From Tupaia tana (Eukaryota > Chordata > Mammalia > Scandentia > Tupaiidae): a DNA stretch of 64,000 bases. The number at the start of each line of letters is the position of its first letter. Position 1 is the first letter of the stretch. The notes below the pieces were generated by a model. That model was not told the DNA's origin. It ran no database searches and saw only the letters and a program-made list of their open reading frames with translations. The translations under genes and the position numbers were made by a program. The stretch is taken from assembly GCA_026018925.1 (NCBI GenBank), contig JAKSZU010000018.1, positions 4,620,920-4,684,919 of the forward strand, in the 5' to 3' direction. Positions 1-10,763 of the stretch are shown one piece after another.

Positions 1-60
1 CAACTGTGTACAGTTAAGAAAATCCATCAAACTGTATACTCGAATGGGTGAATTTTGTTG
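1..60 (+). mobile_element. L1 3' end scrap
   Basis: catcaaactgtatactcgaa-tgggtgaattttgttgtat resembles the same old L1 3' end found at 46385-46560. Confidence 0.5.
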
Positions 61-619
61 TATCCAAATAATACCTTAATTTAAAATATTAAAAAGTGTT
101 TAGTGGCTGTCCGTTGCTCATCTTGATCGCTTTAAACTGTTTTACCGTGATAGAGGTTGTCTTTCTCCAGTACAGAGTCATTTAATTTTGGTACTTGTTA
201 AGATGATTCACCTCATCGGTGGTGTTTTCATGTTCTTGCTATTTCTGACTAAGCCTAAAACAAGGGTCAGAAGTTCCTGGACAAGTCTGTCCTTCGAGAC
301 TCTCCTGTGTCATTCCACACAGAGCCATGGAGGAAAGGTGACCGACACAGCTGATGACAAGGTTGGCCTTCCTTCCTGGGCAGGGGCTAAGGAAGACTGT
401 GCCTTCAACAGACTGTGTCATCACCACACAGTTCAAACCACAGTGACAACAAATACAACTTCATTTACATTATTTTATTATTCTGGATATCATTAGTTTT
501 ATTTCCTTTCTACTCAGATGTCAGAGAAGGAAGTACCCATCCTTCAGTTCAATTTTCGGTTGCAATAAAGCTATTTATAGCATCACAGTGAATTGAAATA
601 CTTTCTGTTACCTTATCCC

Positions 620-760
620 ATAATTGAGGTAGCCTAGCATGAGTGTTGGCCTTACTGCTTCCTCACCTGGGGACCTTTCTGAACATCAGTTTTCTCATCT
701 ACGCAGTGGGTGAAACTACCAGATCAAAGAAAAAAATGTAGAAAAAAGCCACAGACCATT
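620..760 (+). mobile_element. MIR fragment
   Basis: ttactgcttcctcacctggg, ctgaacatcagttttctcat and ctacgcagtgggtgaaac read as decayed MIR. Confidence 0.35.
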
Positions 761-900
761 GGGTTTGGTTAATGCTAGACTACTGTGTTATTTGAGGGGA
801 GGAGAAAACCGTTTTGCTTGTCATGCTGCATGATGTGATCTGTTCCCATACCACAGTGGAGTTTGACGAGAGAGGCTTTCAAGCATGCACTGGCAAACTT

Positions 901-1131
901 CTTTATTTTTTTAAAGTTTGCTGTAGAGTACGTGTACTTGTGGGGGACACGGAGGGGGAGAAATCACCCCTCGGAGCAGGGGGCCACATTGCAATCCCTT
1001 CTCCTCCATTCTCCTCTTAGGATTTTGGACATATGCCTAGCATGTTTCTCAGCCTGCCAGATCCAGGACTTGAACTTTCCAGTCAGCCATGGGGGATCCA
1101 GCTGCCTTAACCGCCACACCACGGACTGGCC
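901..1131 (-). mobile_element. SINE-A copy, old subtype, with target-site duplication
   Basis: The plus strand shows a T-rich tail, the body (acggagggggagaaatcacc), then a decayed B box and head ending ggactggcccactgg. A direct repeat CACTGGCAAACTT lies at 888-900 and 1132-1144. The gcctag..gtttctcagcctgcc variant marks an older subtype. Confidence 0.85.
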
Positions 1132-1678
1132 CACTGGCAAACTTCATGTGCCAAGGGCCAGAGAGTAAATACCCCGGCTTTATCAGCTACAGGGACCGCC
1201 AGAGCGTCTCAATACGCACTGCAGCAGAAACGAATCACAGACAAGATGCAGATGAAGGGGTGTGGCCGTGTGCCAGTATAAAGGCAAGCAGTGGCCCAGT
1301 GAGCGGGCAGTTCCCTGACCCTGCTTCAAGCTGTGATCAGAATCCATCAGATCACTTCCCCTGAAATTCTTACAAAGGCTATGGCTTAAGCTAGAAAGTT
1401 ATTCTGCCCTTGCACTTTAAAATCTAGTTTGTGGTTTTAGAAATTGTTGCTCTCCCTCCACCCTTGTTTAAATGTTGAGGATCATTCTGTGGGGCCCCTG
1501 GCCAACACCGTGTTAACAGTGGCACCCATGGGTCAGCTGCTTTGGTGTCTGCTCTTACGAGACAGCGGCTGAGCGTAGGGCTCAGTAGGGCTGCGCGTGA
1601 CCATGCCCCGTTGTGGGTGTTTTTTCTCTATTACTCTCTGGCCAGAGCACATGCCCACTGGCAAGATAGAAACAGGCA

Positions 1679-1762
1679 CAAAATTATGCATGGATTTCAA
1701 CATTTTTTGGTACCAAAATAAGCTTAATTCAATTTTTTCACAAACCTTTTGAAATTCCCTTG
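1679..1762. mobile_element. Mariner-like short element, group 2 fragment
   Basis: The core gatttcaacattttttgg-taccaaaataa and the end cacaaaccttttgaaattcc match the element at 59519-59833, so both belong to one dispersed short inverted-repeat family. Only part is retained here. Confidence 0.5.
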
Positions 1763-1887
1763 TATTACCTTTTGTCTACCCATCCATCCATCTCTACATC
1801 TGTCTCCAATCTCCCATCCCTACCTCCTAATGCAGATTCATTGATCAAAATCTCAAGGAGACTGAGCCCAGGAATATGTACTTTTTA

Positions 1888-2045
1888 AAAACAGCTTATT
1901 TATTTCTTCCATGAGCGAGAGAGACAGACAGACAGAGACGGTACCCCAACAAGGTCCTGATGCCATGCTCCACTTTCGGATCAGTCCCTAGTCATGGACA
2001 CGTGTGCTCTTGGTATGCCCAGTGAGCCTTCCGAACTTAAATTGG
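1888..2045 (-). mobile_element. Possible SINE-B copy
   Basis: The segment ttatttatttcttccatgag, followed by a GACA-rich run and CCCCAACAAGGTCCTGA, resembles the tail and body of the element at 57205-57385. The head is too decayed to be certain. Confidence 0.4.
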
Positions 2046-2501
2046 GAATTTTGTCCTGTGGGACTACTTCACAAAGTGTCCTGACTTACCCCTGTGAACC
2101 AGGAATTTGTATCATAAAGATGTTTCCTAGGTGGTCTAACATATGATAGCATTTAGGAACCACCGCTCCAGCTCGCGTGTTGCGTTCATCACGCGGTGGC
2201 AGCTGTATAGAGCAAGCACCATTACTGAGATCTTTGACCAGCCTGAGGAAGCTCAGGTCAGTCAGCTCTGTTTCCACTCTTCCTAGTTGGCTTCTATTCT
2301 TTGTGAAGTTTATCTTCCTGTCTTACCTGAGCTTCAGTTCTATAAGCTTCTTGCATATCTTTTTTGGAATACTGGTGCTCAAGAAATCCTCATATCAGGT
2401 GTGTTTTGCCCCCTGCCCACAACCCCTTTCCCGGATTTGAGGTTTTCTAGTATAATCAGTATTAAGTATTTCTATGTTCATAATGTTCATATTCTACTTC
2501 C

Positions 2502-2746
2502 TTTTTTTTTTTTTTTTTGCCATAGGGCACATGAACTCCCTGGAGAGAGAGACAGGGAGAGGGAAAGTGAGAAATCACTGTCTGGGAGAATGCCCATGTG
2601 GCAACCCCTTCTCCATTCTCCTCCTGGGATTTTGGGCATGCATGCACATGTGCTAGGCATGATTTTCAAGCCACTGGGTCCAGGACTTGAACCACGGTCA
2701 GCCATGTGGGAGTCCAATGCCTTAACCACTACACCACCTGCTGGCC
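2502..2746 (-). mobile_element. SINE-A copy
   Basis: A T17 tract is followed by gccatagggcacatg, the GA-rich body, gggattttgggcatgcatgc, B-box complement ggacttgaacc and head complement ccacctgctggcc. Confidence 0.9.
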
Positions 2747-2887
2747 TTCATTTCCATTTTCTTAACATCAGCCCCCTCTTCCTTTTCCTGCGGAGCTATA
2801 AGCTGAAGGAACCAGCACGTGTTCAGGATGTCACCAGAGCAGAGGACGTCAGCGTGTCCAGGAGCCCCACTGTAGGGTGGCCGCTCA

Positions 2888-3045
2888 TCATGCTGGTGCC
2901 TTAGAACCACCTGTGAGCCTTGGAAATGGACAAACGTCTGAGCCAAACCTCCAGCCACAGGCAGCGTCTGGGCACGGCAGACACCTAGTTTAAAGTTCCC
3001 CAGGTGGTTCTCCTGTGTGGCCAGGATTTTCCTAACCATCAATTT
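2888..3045. mobile_element. MER5A-like hAT fragment
   Basis: TTAGAACCACCTGTGAGCC near the start and AAGTTCCCCAGGTGGTTCTC near the end form the inverted halves typical of MER5A, a non-autonomous hAT-Charlie element. Confidence 0.55.
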
Positions 3046-3742
3046 CCCAGCTTTCTAATTCACAATGATATGATACTTCCTCAGAATGTAAATAACAAGG
3101 TTCAAAAGCTTTGGGTGGCAATAGCTATATGAGAATAATTGCTAAAGTTAAAATTGGACTAACGTTCCATAAATAGGAAATATCTGCCATGTATTTATTC
3201 ATTTTATGCTCACATTTATATTACTTAGCATAATAATTCATTTGTTTAAGATAATGTTTCATTATATTACAGTCATTACTATCAGACAGTGGAAAAAAGA
3301 GGGAATTATTCATTTATCTTTGTTCTTACAGTCCAACTTCCATCCTTGAATTCTCAACTTCTAACCTTGCAGAGGACTACTCTGCAGAATACAGAGAGAA
3401 ATAGCCCCCTGGTAGACCAGTTAGCTAATCTGGGCACCTTTCCATTGGCTCAGGTTGAGTGGCATTTGTGGAAAGTTTGCCTTATCACCTGGCTTGCAGG
3501 GTAGCGATGGATGCCTTTGCAGAATTCCTCTGACTGGCTGGCGGGAAACTGTTAAAATGCCTTTAAACATTAGTGGGGACACATTCATATGTAACTTTTT
3601 CTATCACACAGACATAAACGGAAGATGAATGTTTCCTCTGTGGTAAATTATCTTGGAAAGATAAATGTAGAAAAAATGGCTTTGTGAACCCGGTGAAACA
3701 GCACTTCCTACCTGACGGTGCACCGGAGTGAGGCCGACTTAC

Positions 3743-3961
3743 CAGCTAAACTGCAGAGAGAGAGGAGTAGGAGCGAGGTCACGCTGAAGTGCAGGGCTCC
3801 CGCAGAGTTGCAGTCCACTTTGGAGTTCTTGCAGGAACACACCTGTACCCTGAGATCTGTGATGTTCGTCATGGGTGGTTTCCCTGAATCTGTCACCATA
3901 ATAGGCAGGTTGTAGTTTGCCTTGTTCAGATTTTGGAGAAGGCTGACTAGGGCGTGTGTAT
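3743..3961 (-). CDS. CDH13: CDH13 exon 13: end of EC5 and GPI-anchor signal
   Basis: This 219-nt exon runs from acceptor AG at 3963-3962, behind a CT-rich tract, to donor GTAAGT at 3742-3737. It starts in phase 1 (AT completes the Asn codon begun by the A at 7083), holds 72 full codons and ends with one base, G. The protein starts [16 protein letters not shown], finishes repeat EC5 ([18 protein letters not shown]), then has the membrane-proximal Cys cluster VCSC...VDC and the GPI signal. The anchor-site Gly of NSAG is at 3798-3800. It is followed by ALHFS and the hydrophobic run [12 protein letters not shown], with no charged cytoplasmic tail. Recalled human sequence has CNAAGALRFS and ends SLACL. 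Here the first base of the codon after SLA is G, which cannot encode that Cys if the same donor is used. The rest of that codon, the last residue and the stop should be on the next exon, outside the window. Confidence 0.94.
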
Positions 3962-4074
3962 CTACGAAGACAAGGACGGACTTTGTGAGAGAGATTTAGA
4001 CTTTTCCAAATAAACAAGGGAGATTTTGATAATTAAAATCACACAAAACAGGCACAGCATTTTAATTTACAATC

Positions 4075-4240
4075 ACGGGAATGTTTACATTTAAATGAAT
4101 CGACATCAAGTAAAAATACAAACTCGTTCCTCAGCGGCACCCGCCACATGTCAAGTGCCCGGTAGCCACGCCGGGCTGGTGGCTCCTGTACTGGGCAGCA
4201 CAGAGAAGGGCATGCCCATCACCCCAGCTCTGTGAGTCAG
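4075..4240 (-). mobile_element. MER3-type hAT fragment
   Basis: The run acatgtcaagtgcccggtag, then ccacgccgggctggtggctc and gggcagcacag, is a decayed form of the familiar mammalian hAT sequence with TAGCCACATGTGGCTAGTGG. The family name is from memory. Confidence 0.6.
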
Positions 4241-4437
4241 TGCTGCTGTAATACATTTCGAGGAGACCCACGTGTGTGACGACGATGCCGACGAACTCCT
4301 GCACAGTGTTACACCTATGGCGCCGTCCTGACGCCGACTGCGTTCGACAGCTAGCACATCTAGGAGTGTGAAAATCCACCTGCTCTAGGTGTGGGCAGGA
4401 CCCACGTGCTGTCATAGAGCAGGGTTCTACAGTCCAT

Positions 4438-4685
4438 TTTTTCCCATTAGGGCACGTGTAATCACCGGAGACAGACAGAGCAAGCAAGCAAGCAAACAAG
4501 GGAGTGGGGCACCCTTTGACAGGTGGGCCACATGATCCTTTCTCCTTCATTCTTGTTTTGGGATCTGGGGCATGTATACATACATGCCTGGCTTGTTTTT
4601 TAAGCTACTGGATCCGGGACTTGAGCTGCATATTTAGCCATGTGGGGTCCAGCCATCGTAACCCCTGGGCCACTGGCTGGCCCAC
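4438..4685 (-). mobile_element. SINE-A copy, old subtype, with target-site duplication
   Basis: A short T tract is followed by cccattagggcacgtg, body, gggatctggggcatg, ttaagctactggatccgg and head complement actggctggccc. Direct repeat CAGTCCAT occurs on both sides (around 4431 and 4686). Confidence 0.85.
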
Positions 4686-4889
4686 CAGTCCATGCTTTTG
4701 ATCAATCTTCAGCCCATAGTCCTAGATTCGGGTGGAAATGCACAGCTTGGGAGCAAGGTCCTTGAGCTTCCCTGCCGCTGCTCTCATCCCATGCTCAGTG
4801 GGAGTATCTGCCGTGACCCGGGCCACTGGGTGGCATTCCGAACTGGCCGCCCCACCTGGCCTGTACTCTAGCCTCAGGCTAGTCTTTTC

Positions 4890-5149
4890 TTTTTTGGAGA
4901 GATTTTTGCTATAGGGCGCATGCACTCGCCAGACAGACAGAGAGAGACAGAGAGACAGAAAGCGAGAAATCACCCCCCAGGGGGCATGGCCACACCACAA
5001 TCCCTTCTCCTCCATTCTCCTCTCGGGATCTTGGGCACGCATGCACACACGCCCGGCGTGAGTTTTTTGTCACCGGGTCCGGGACGCGAACTGTGGTCGA
5101 CTACATGGGAGTCCAGCGACATAGCCATTACGCTAACTGCTGGTCCCAA
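4890..5149 (-). mobile_element. SINE-A copy, young subtype, with target-site duplication
   Basis: This copy has gctatagggcgcatgcactc, the GACA/GAGA body, CCCCCCAGGGGG, gggatcttgggcacgcatgc and head complement aactgctggtccc. It is flanked by GCTAGTCTTTTC at 4878-4889 and 5150-5161, a clean 12-bp duplication. Confidence 0.93.
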
Positions 5150-6195
5150 GCTAGTCTTTTCAATCACTCAGATGACTAGGGATTTTTTTTTTTTTAACTG
5201 CCCTTTTCTGAGCATAAATAGTGCTACGTATTCAGAGAAAAAAATATGTGGGATAACAGAGAGTTTAGAAGACATGCATCTGTTAACAAAAATTAGAACA
5301 GAAAACAAGAGAATGATAACAAACAGAAATGGACAGCGGAGGAAACGACCAACGTGACAGTCGCCCAGTAAATGGCAGGGTTGCTCAAGGAGGTTTGCCA
5401 TTCCCCTTTGGTGGAGGTTCCAGTTGGCAAGCATTGTTGATGCTTATTCCATCTGACTACAGCCATAAACACTAGCAAATAAAACACTAACACCTCAAAC
5501 AAGAGAAGGGCCATTTTAATTAAAAATAATCAGTGTAACAGAATTCATTCTTTAGAAAGCAATAAAATAGACAAACAGGCAGATAGAATCAGTAACAGGA
5601 GAACGACACTAATAAGATATGAGATAGGACTTTAACCATAGATACAACGTTTTTTAATAGAATATTTTATGCATGACTACACAGCACATTCTCAACACTT
5701 GGAGTGGGTAAGTCCCTGCCCCCTTCAAAACTTCCATCACTGTAAGAACTGAGAGCCCTGACGGGCCGGCAGAGGAGAACTCCTTACTGAAGACAGGCTA
5801 TGTGCATGCGTGAGCTCATTTTCCTTTGTTGTTTTGGCTTTACTGGAGGCCAAGGTGAACTCAGCAGTTCACATTTGGGAGAGAAAGTGGGTGAGGCACT
5901 GTGGGTAGAGGGCTGATTTCTTAATTCGGCACACAGGTATTTCAGTGTAAGGCAGGTAATGAATACTGGGCTAAGTTTGGAGTTCCGTCTGCCTGCATCG
6001 AAAGACAGGTAGGAAGAGACACTGCTTGTAAGTGTCGCTGAAGAGAGAACCACAGGGAGAAGGTGTCAAAGCTGACGACAGAAACTAAGGATGTGAAAGA
6101 CAGGCCAAAGTCACCGCAAAGACTAGGTCAAGTTTGAGGAGTTTGCAGCAGAAAACAGAAAACCAGAAGCCAAAACTTTGTACAGATTCTCTTCC

Positions 6196-6449
6196 GGGTC
6201 TAGCAGATGGTGTAATGTTTACGTCGCTGGACTCCCACATAGTCGGCCAGGGTTCAAGTCCTGGACCAGGTGGCTTGAAACTCACACCAGGCGTGTGTGT
6301 AAGCATGCCCAAAATCCCGAGAGAAGAATGGAGGAGAAGGGATTGCAGTGTGGCCATATCCCCTAAGGGGTGATTTCATGCTTTCTGTCTCTCTGTCTCT
6401 CCAGCAAGCACACGCACCGTATAGCAAAAATCTCTCTAAAAAACAAAAA
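6196..6449 (+). mobile_element. SINE-A copy, with target-site duplication
   Basis: The head gggtctagcagatggtgtaa, B box ggttcaagtcc, body and tail cgtatagcaaaaatctctc then A-rich are in the plus direction. Flanks are ACAGATTCTCTTCC (6182-6195) and ACAGATTATCTTCC (6450-6463). Confidence 0.92.
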
Positions 6450-7082
6450 ACAGATTATCTTCCTAGTGCTTCTTTTTTCTCTAGTCTTTTATAAAGGCAA
6501 GCGTACCATGGAAAATCTCTCCATAGCGAAGGTAGCATACAGTTCTCTGTCTCTGACATAGGAGAGATAGGTAAGTCAAGAGATGTAGGGTGGTTGGGGG
6601 ATGAAGAGACCCGTCTTTTCAAAGGCTGAAGACCAGGCAGATTTGCCAAAGAGTCTGTGGGGGTTAACTAAAAAAGGAAGAAGGGGAAAAAGAGAGAAGA
6701 ATCACAGTCTTGTGAGTGGGTACTCTGAGTTGGCAGAAATATGGAGACCACAGACTCGTCAGAACACTGGGGCACAGGTCCAGTGTGGAGTGTGCAGGAC
6801 AGACAGACAGACTAGGGTGTGCGAGAGAGGGTGAACAGCACACAAAAGATAGGGAAGAAGCAAAAAAGAGAATGTCCACGTTTCTATTCACAAGAGACGG
6901 CTATTCGGCATCTCTACAAACTGTATTTGTTTGCTGGTGGGAAAATTGTCAGTATTTATGCAGCGTAAATAACTAAAGCCGTAAGGGACTCCTCCAGAGA
7001 GCAGGAGAGGGGCATTTCAGGAAAGAGACATGAAGTTCAAAGTCAGAAGAACATATCAATGGGATGTTTGAACCGGACTTAC

Positions 7083-7316
7083 TGTTGATCTTGGAGATTT
7101 TCCAAACTTTATCAGGAACAGTTTGTTTATGAATTTCAAATTTGAAAGGGTCTGTATTTGGGTGAAGATCCTTATCTGACGCTCCCAGAATGACTACGCT
7201 GAGGTTTTTGGCGTCGTCACAGACTTCGGCCACGGTGGGGTAAATGAAGGGGGCGTTGTCGTTCACGTCTTCTAGCGTGATCAGCAGAGTGCCTGTGCCA
7301 GTCGCTGGAGGGCTGC
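7083..7316 (-). CDS. CDH13: CDH13 exon 12: EC4/EC5 boundary and most of EC5
   Basis: This 234-nt exon lies between acceptor CAG (7319-7317, behind TCTGTCCCG) and donor GTAAGT (7082-7077). It begins in phase 1, two bases GC completing the Gly codon opened in exon 11. It ends with a single A that is completed in exon 13. The 77 whole codons start [20 protein letters not shown] and continue through [14 protein letters not shown] and [17 protein letters not shown] to [14 protein letters not shown] (7255-7269) is the calcium-binding linker between cadherin repeats. Asp and Asn there ligate the calcium ions that stiffen the rod, and SDKD is the second acidic site of the following repeat. A second AG lies 4 bases into the exon (GCAG). 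Using it would break the frame, so the outer AG is chosen. Confidence 0.96.
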
Positions 7317-10300
7317 CTGCGGGACAGATGGGAGAAGTTAGTACATGGCAGGTGGGTTGGGGGTCGGACGGAGCTCTCCACGGCAGTTTTGGCAATGCAT
7401 AGTTGATATATTTTGCATTTGTTATGAGCAATTTTGAACAAGACTAACAGTAATTGGTTGCATTTTTGTATGAAGTTTAGTGGTTGACAATGTCTTTTAT
7501 CATATATAAGACTTCTTTCTGATCGAAGTTCTTCAGGTTTAATACTTAGCCTTTAGAATGCTCAGCTTCTGACACAGAAGTCACTCTAACACACTAAAAG
7601 TCACTCAAAGAATGAAGAGAATGAATATGGCTCTCCCTCTCTCATCACAGTAAGCCTTTCATGGAAACTGCCAGGTACGCGCTGAGGTGGGGCTCTAGGG
7701 AGGAGGGGCGTGTACGAGGGAGAGTTCTCTGGGGGTAGCGTTATGCTAACTGGGGGGTTGACTAAAGAGTAAAAAATCAAATTCAAGATTTTCTTTTTTG
7801 GGGGTGAAAAAGGGTGTCAGCTGGCTGATAGTGACACTGCGGGTGCTGTGGCTGACCGGGAGGGACAGGACAGATTTACGAGTGGGCTGGTTAGTTAAGA
7901 GACGTGAAATGGCCAGCTGTCTGCGGGAGCAGTAGGTGCATTCATCGTACAACCTTCGGGGCTTATTTTTAAAACCTTTTTATTTAAAAAAAAAAAAAAA
8001 CCCAATGTTTTAGAGAACATTAGTTTAAGAAGAGAATCCTAATAATCATCTAATAATGCCACTTAAAGAAAGGATGTTCAGTCCAACAAGATCCAGCTTG
8101 ATTTTGTCTCTGAATCCATTTTTAATCATCTATGTATTAGAGGTTTTCTCTTGCACAAACCATTTACCAATGGTTTCTGATTTTCTATGAGAAAGGTTGG
8201 CACCAATCCTGTGTACAGACTGGCCTGTTCCGTAAAGGACGTGCTGCCCTCTCACACTGCAGTTCCGTGCTGCAGTTTTACATGGCGGCTGTGCAGTGGC
8301 TCTGGGCAGTACTGCCTAACACTTGGATCCGTGTTATTTTTCCTGCTCTTACTTGCACTTAACCAGATTTGTAATTTTATCTTGTCCTATATTTATTTTG
8401 TGAAATGCACACTAAATTTGAAGTGACGCTTCCTGATCGCACGGGGTTGGAATGAAGCCAGGGAGCAGCTGTGGAGAACGGGCAAGGCCCGTCCTCGGAG
8501 AGAAACGGCGAGCTCTTTCCAGGGGCGGCGTGTTACTCGCACGGTCAGTAAAAGAAAGTGTGTACCGTGGCCTTTGTGCAGGTGACACTGAAAGAGAAGG
8601 GGCAGACAACTGCACCGTGAGTGAAGGGGCGCTGCTGAGCCTGCCTCATGTCATTTTTCAACAGTTTTGTAGCCTTCAGCGGTGCCACAATGGAGCCTTG
8701 CGGAAGGGGCTGGACCATGTAGGACCCAGAAGAGGATGAGAAACTGTCCGGGAGGACGCGGGGGTTCTGCCAAGCTTCAGGTCAGCTGTGGGTCAGTGCA
8801 TTACCCTCCCCATGCACTGCTTCACACGGAGACGTCAGGTGCCACTGTGGACTGCTTCCGTGCAGGGCGTGCTGAAGGGTGGCACAGGACGAGGCTGGAA
8901 AGACGGAGTGGGGCATGGAGCCATGCTGGTTATGACAGGAGCCCGTGCTGAGGCCACAGACCACACAGAGGCACTAGAGGTTTTTTCAGGAAGGTTATGG
9001 AACTACAGGTGGAGATGCTAGACACTGGAGCCTGGAGACCAGAGGTGGACTGAGTCGTGACGTGGGCAGCTTGAACAGGAGAGAAATGTCTTGTTTTGGG
9101 GACGAGGTACTTGGGTGAGGCTGTCAGAAGAGAAGCAGGAGGGTGGTAGGGAGTGGAGAAACCGTGTGTCCAGCGTGGATCGTGTCCCCGGCCCGTGTCG
9201 CTCAGTGATGTCAGCGCACCTGTGTGGAGGTGGGTGGCTTAGGAGGACTGTGAGGCTGAGTCAGAGGTTGGCATCATTGGCCTCCAGATGCATCTGACAC
9301 CTCTCTAGTGACGTGGGTTATGGGAGGGGAAAGTGCTAAAGGCCAGAGAGTGGGACCCTAGGAAACGGAAAGGTGAAAGAGCAGATGATGGTTTTGCAGA
9401 AGACGCAGGGAAGATGGACTGGCGGAGGAGCCAGTGATCAACAGTTCAATGAATCATGACAACCCAAAGCGACCAGGGCTGAAGAGGAGCCCTGGGGTTC
9501 AAGGAGAATGTTACTGGTCGCCTCTCAGGGAAAGGTTTCCACTAACAGGAAGAGACCAGCTCGAGGGGGACGAAGCAGGGTGTCGTGACAGACAGAGCGG
9601 GTGCTCCATAGTGGGGCTGGTGGAAACTGAAATAGAGCAACACCCAAAGACAGTTTCCGAGTAAACAAATAGGTATCTGCTGAGATAGTAACACCAAGGT
9701 CGTTAATCATCCAGAGGATGGCTATCTCTAATGTGGCATGTCACCGCTTTTGTTAGAGCAAGCACTCAAAAGAAATGCATAATTACTCTGAAGTTGGTTT
9801 TTCACTGTCAGCTTTAGTCATTTGGCTAAATTTCTTGATTGAAAAATTATTTTTCTCTTTTTATTGGACTAATTGAATATCTAGAAGAATCCATTATATT
9901 TTTCATTCTGAATACATTATGGAGTAAAGTCATTTGGTAGAATGGATGAGAAGGCGTTCTGAGCGGTTGAAATATGGCCACGAGAACCAGCCTTTCGTGA
10001 ACTTAATTATACTACCGTCTTCAATTTCCCATGTGTGATTCCCAGGCTGGGCTGGTGATGTCTTTTTCCGGAGTCAGTAAAACAAACTGTTTCTTTGGGT
10101 GATGAGGTAAAGCCTGGGTTTACGAAGTCTTCAAGGAAAGAGCCTCTCTCGTTTATTTGCACAGGATGGAGAAAAATCACAGTCACAATTGAGATGTAAT
10201 TCAAAATGTAATGGTTCTTCACAAGCCCATTTGACTCTAGTAGTTTCTGGGCCCCAGGAAGTACCGAGCGTTCTCGTTATTCTCTAGATATTTAGCAAAA

Positions 10301-10510
10301 ATCCCTTTCTTCTCCTTGCCCCCTTTCCATCAGCAGCTCCTGGCCCTCTTGCTTTGACTGGTCAAAGCATGGCGAGGGCTGTGTCTGTCTGGCTTGGATT
10401 TTCTGTTTCAATGGAGAAAACTCTTCAGTTTGAGCAAAACATTGGGATGCAGATCTTGAGCTGGACTTCCTCGGAGTTGTAGCTTCCCTGGAGGAAGTCC
10501 CCGGGTCATG

Positions 10511-10763
10511 TTTTTTTTTTTTTTTTGTAGAGATTTTTGCTATAGGATGCATGCACTCGCTAGACAGACAGAGAGACAGAAAGCGAGAAATCACCCCCCA
10601 GGGTGGATGGCCACGCCGCAATCCCTTCTCCATTCTCCTCTCGGGATCTTGGGCACTCACGCACACGCGCCTGGCGTGAGTTTAAGCCACCGGGTCCGGG
10701 ACTCGAACCGCGGTTGACTACGTGGGAGTCCAGCGACATAGCCATTATGCTAACTGTTGGTCC
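10511..10763 (-). mobile_element. SINE-A copy, young subtype, with target-site duplication
   Basis: This near-complete copy has an intact B-box complement ggactcgaacc. CCCCGGGTCATGTTTT flanks it (from 10499 and from 10764). The T tail merges with the duplicated T run. Confidence 0.94.

Larger units (their letters stand above)
1..3742 (-). other. CDH13: CDH13 intron 13, 5' part
   Basis: This is intron sequence after the exon 13 donor. It holds two SINE-A copies (901-1131, 2502-2746), a possible SINE-B (1888-2045), a mariner-like piece (1679-1762), a MER5A-like piece (2888-3045) and an L1-like scrap at 1-60. From 100 to 620, from 1144 to 1670, and from 3060 to 3700 I recognise nothing. I found no acceptor followed by two codons and a stop that I could defend as the last exon. 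Confidence 0.8.
3962..7082 (-). other. CDH13: CDH13 intron 12 (complete, 3.1 kb)
   Basis: This complete intron runs from donor GTAAGT at 7082 to acceptor AG at 3962. It contains a MER3-type hAT fragment (4075-4240) and SINE-A copies at 4438-4685, 4890-5149 and 6196-6449. The stretches 5165-6180 and 6465-7080 show no recognised element. The second is purine-rich on the plus strand. Confidence 0.9.

Noticed and set aside
2287-2904. A 205-codon open frame on the plus strand
   Set aside because: The middle is an antisense SINE-A copy with a poly-T read as poly-Phe. It is not a gene.
7309-7316. An alternative exon 12 acceptor four bases inside
   Set aside because: It would shift the frame and lose the Gly codon joined from exon 11. 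The outer AG has the better tract.
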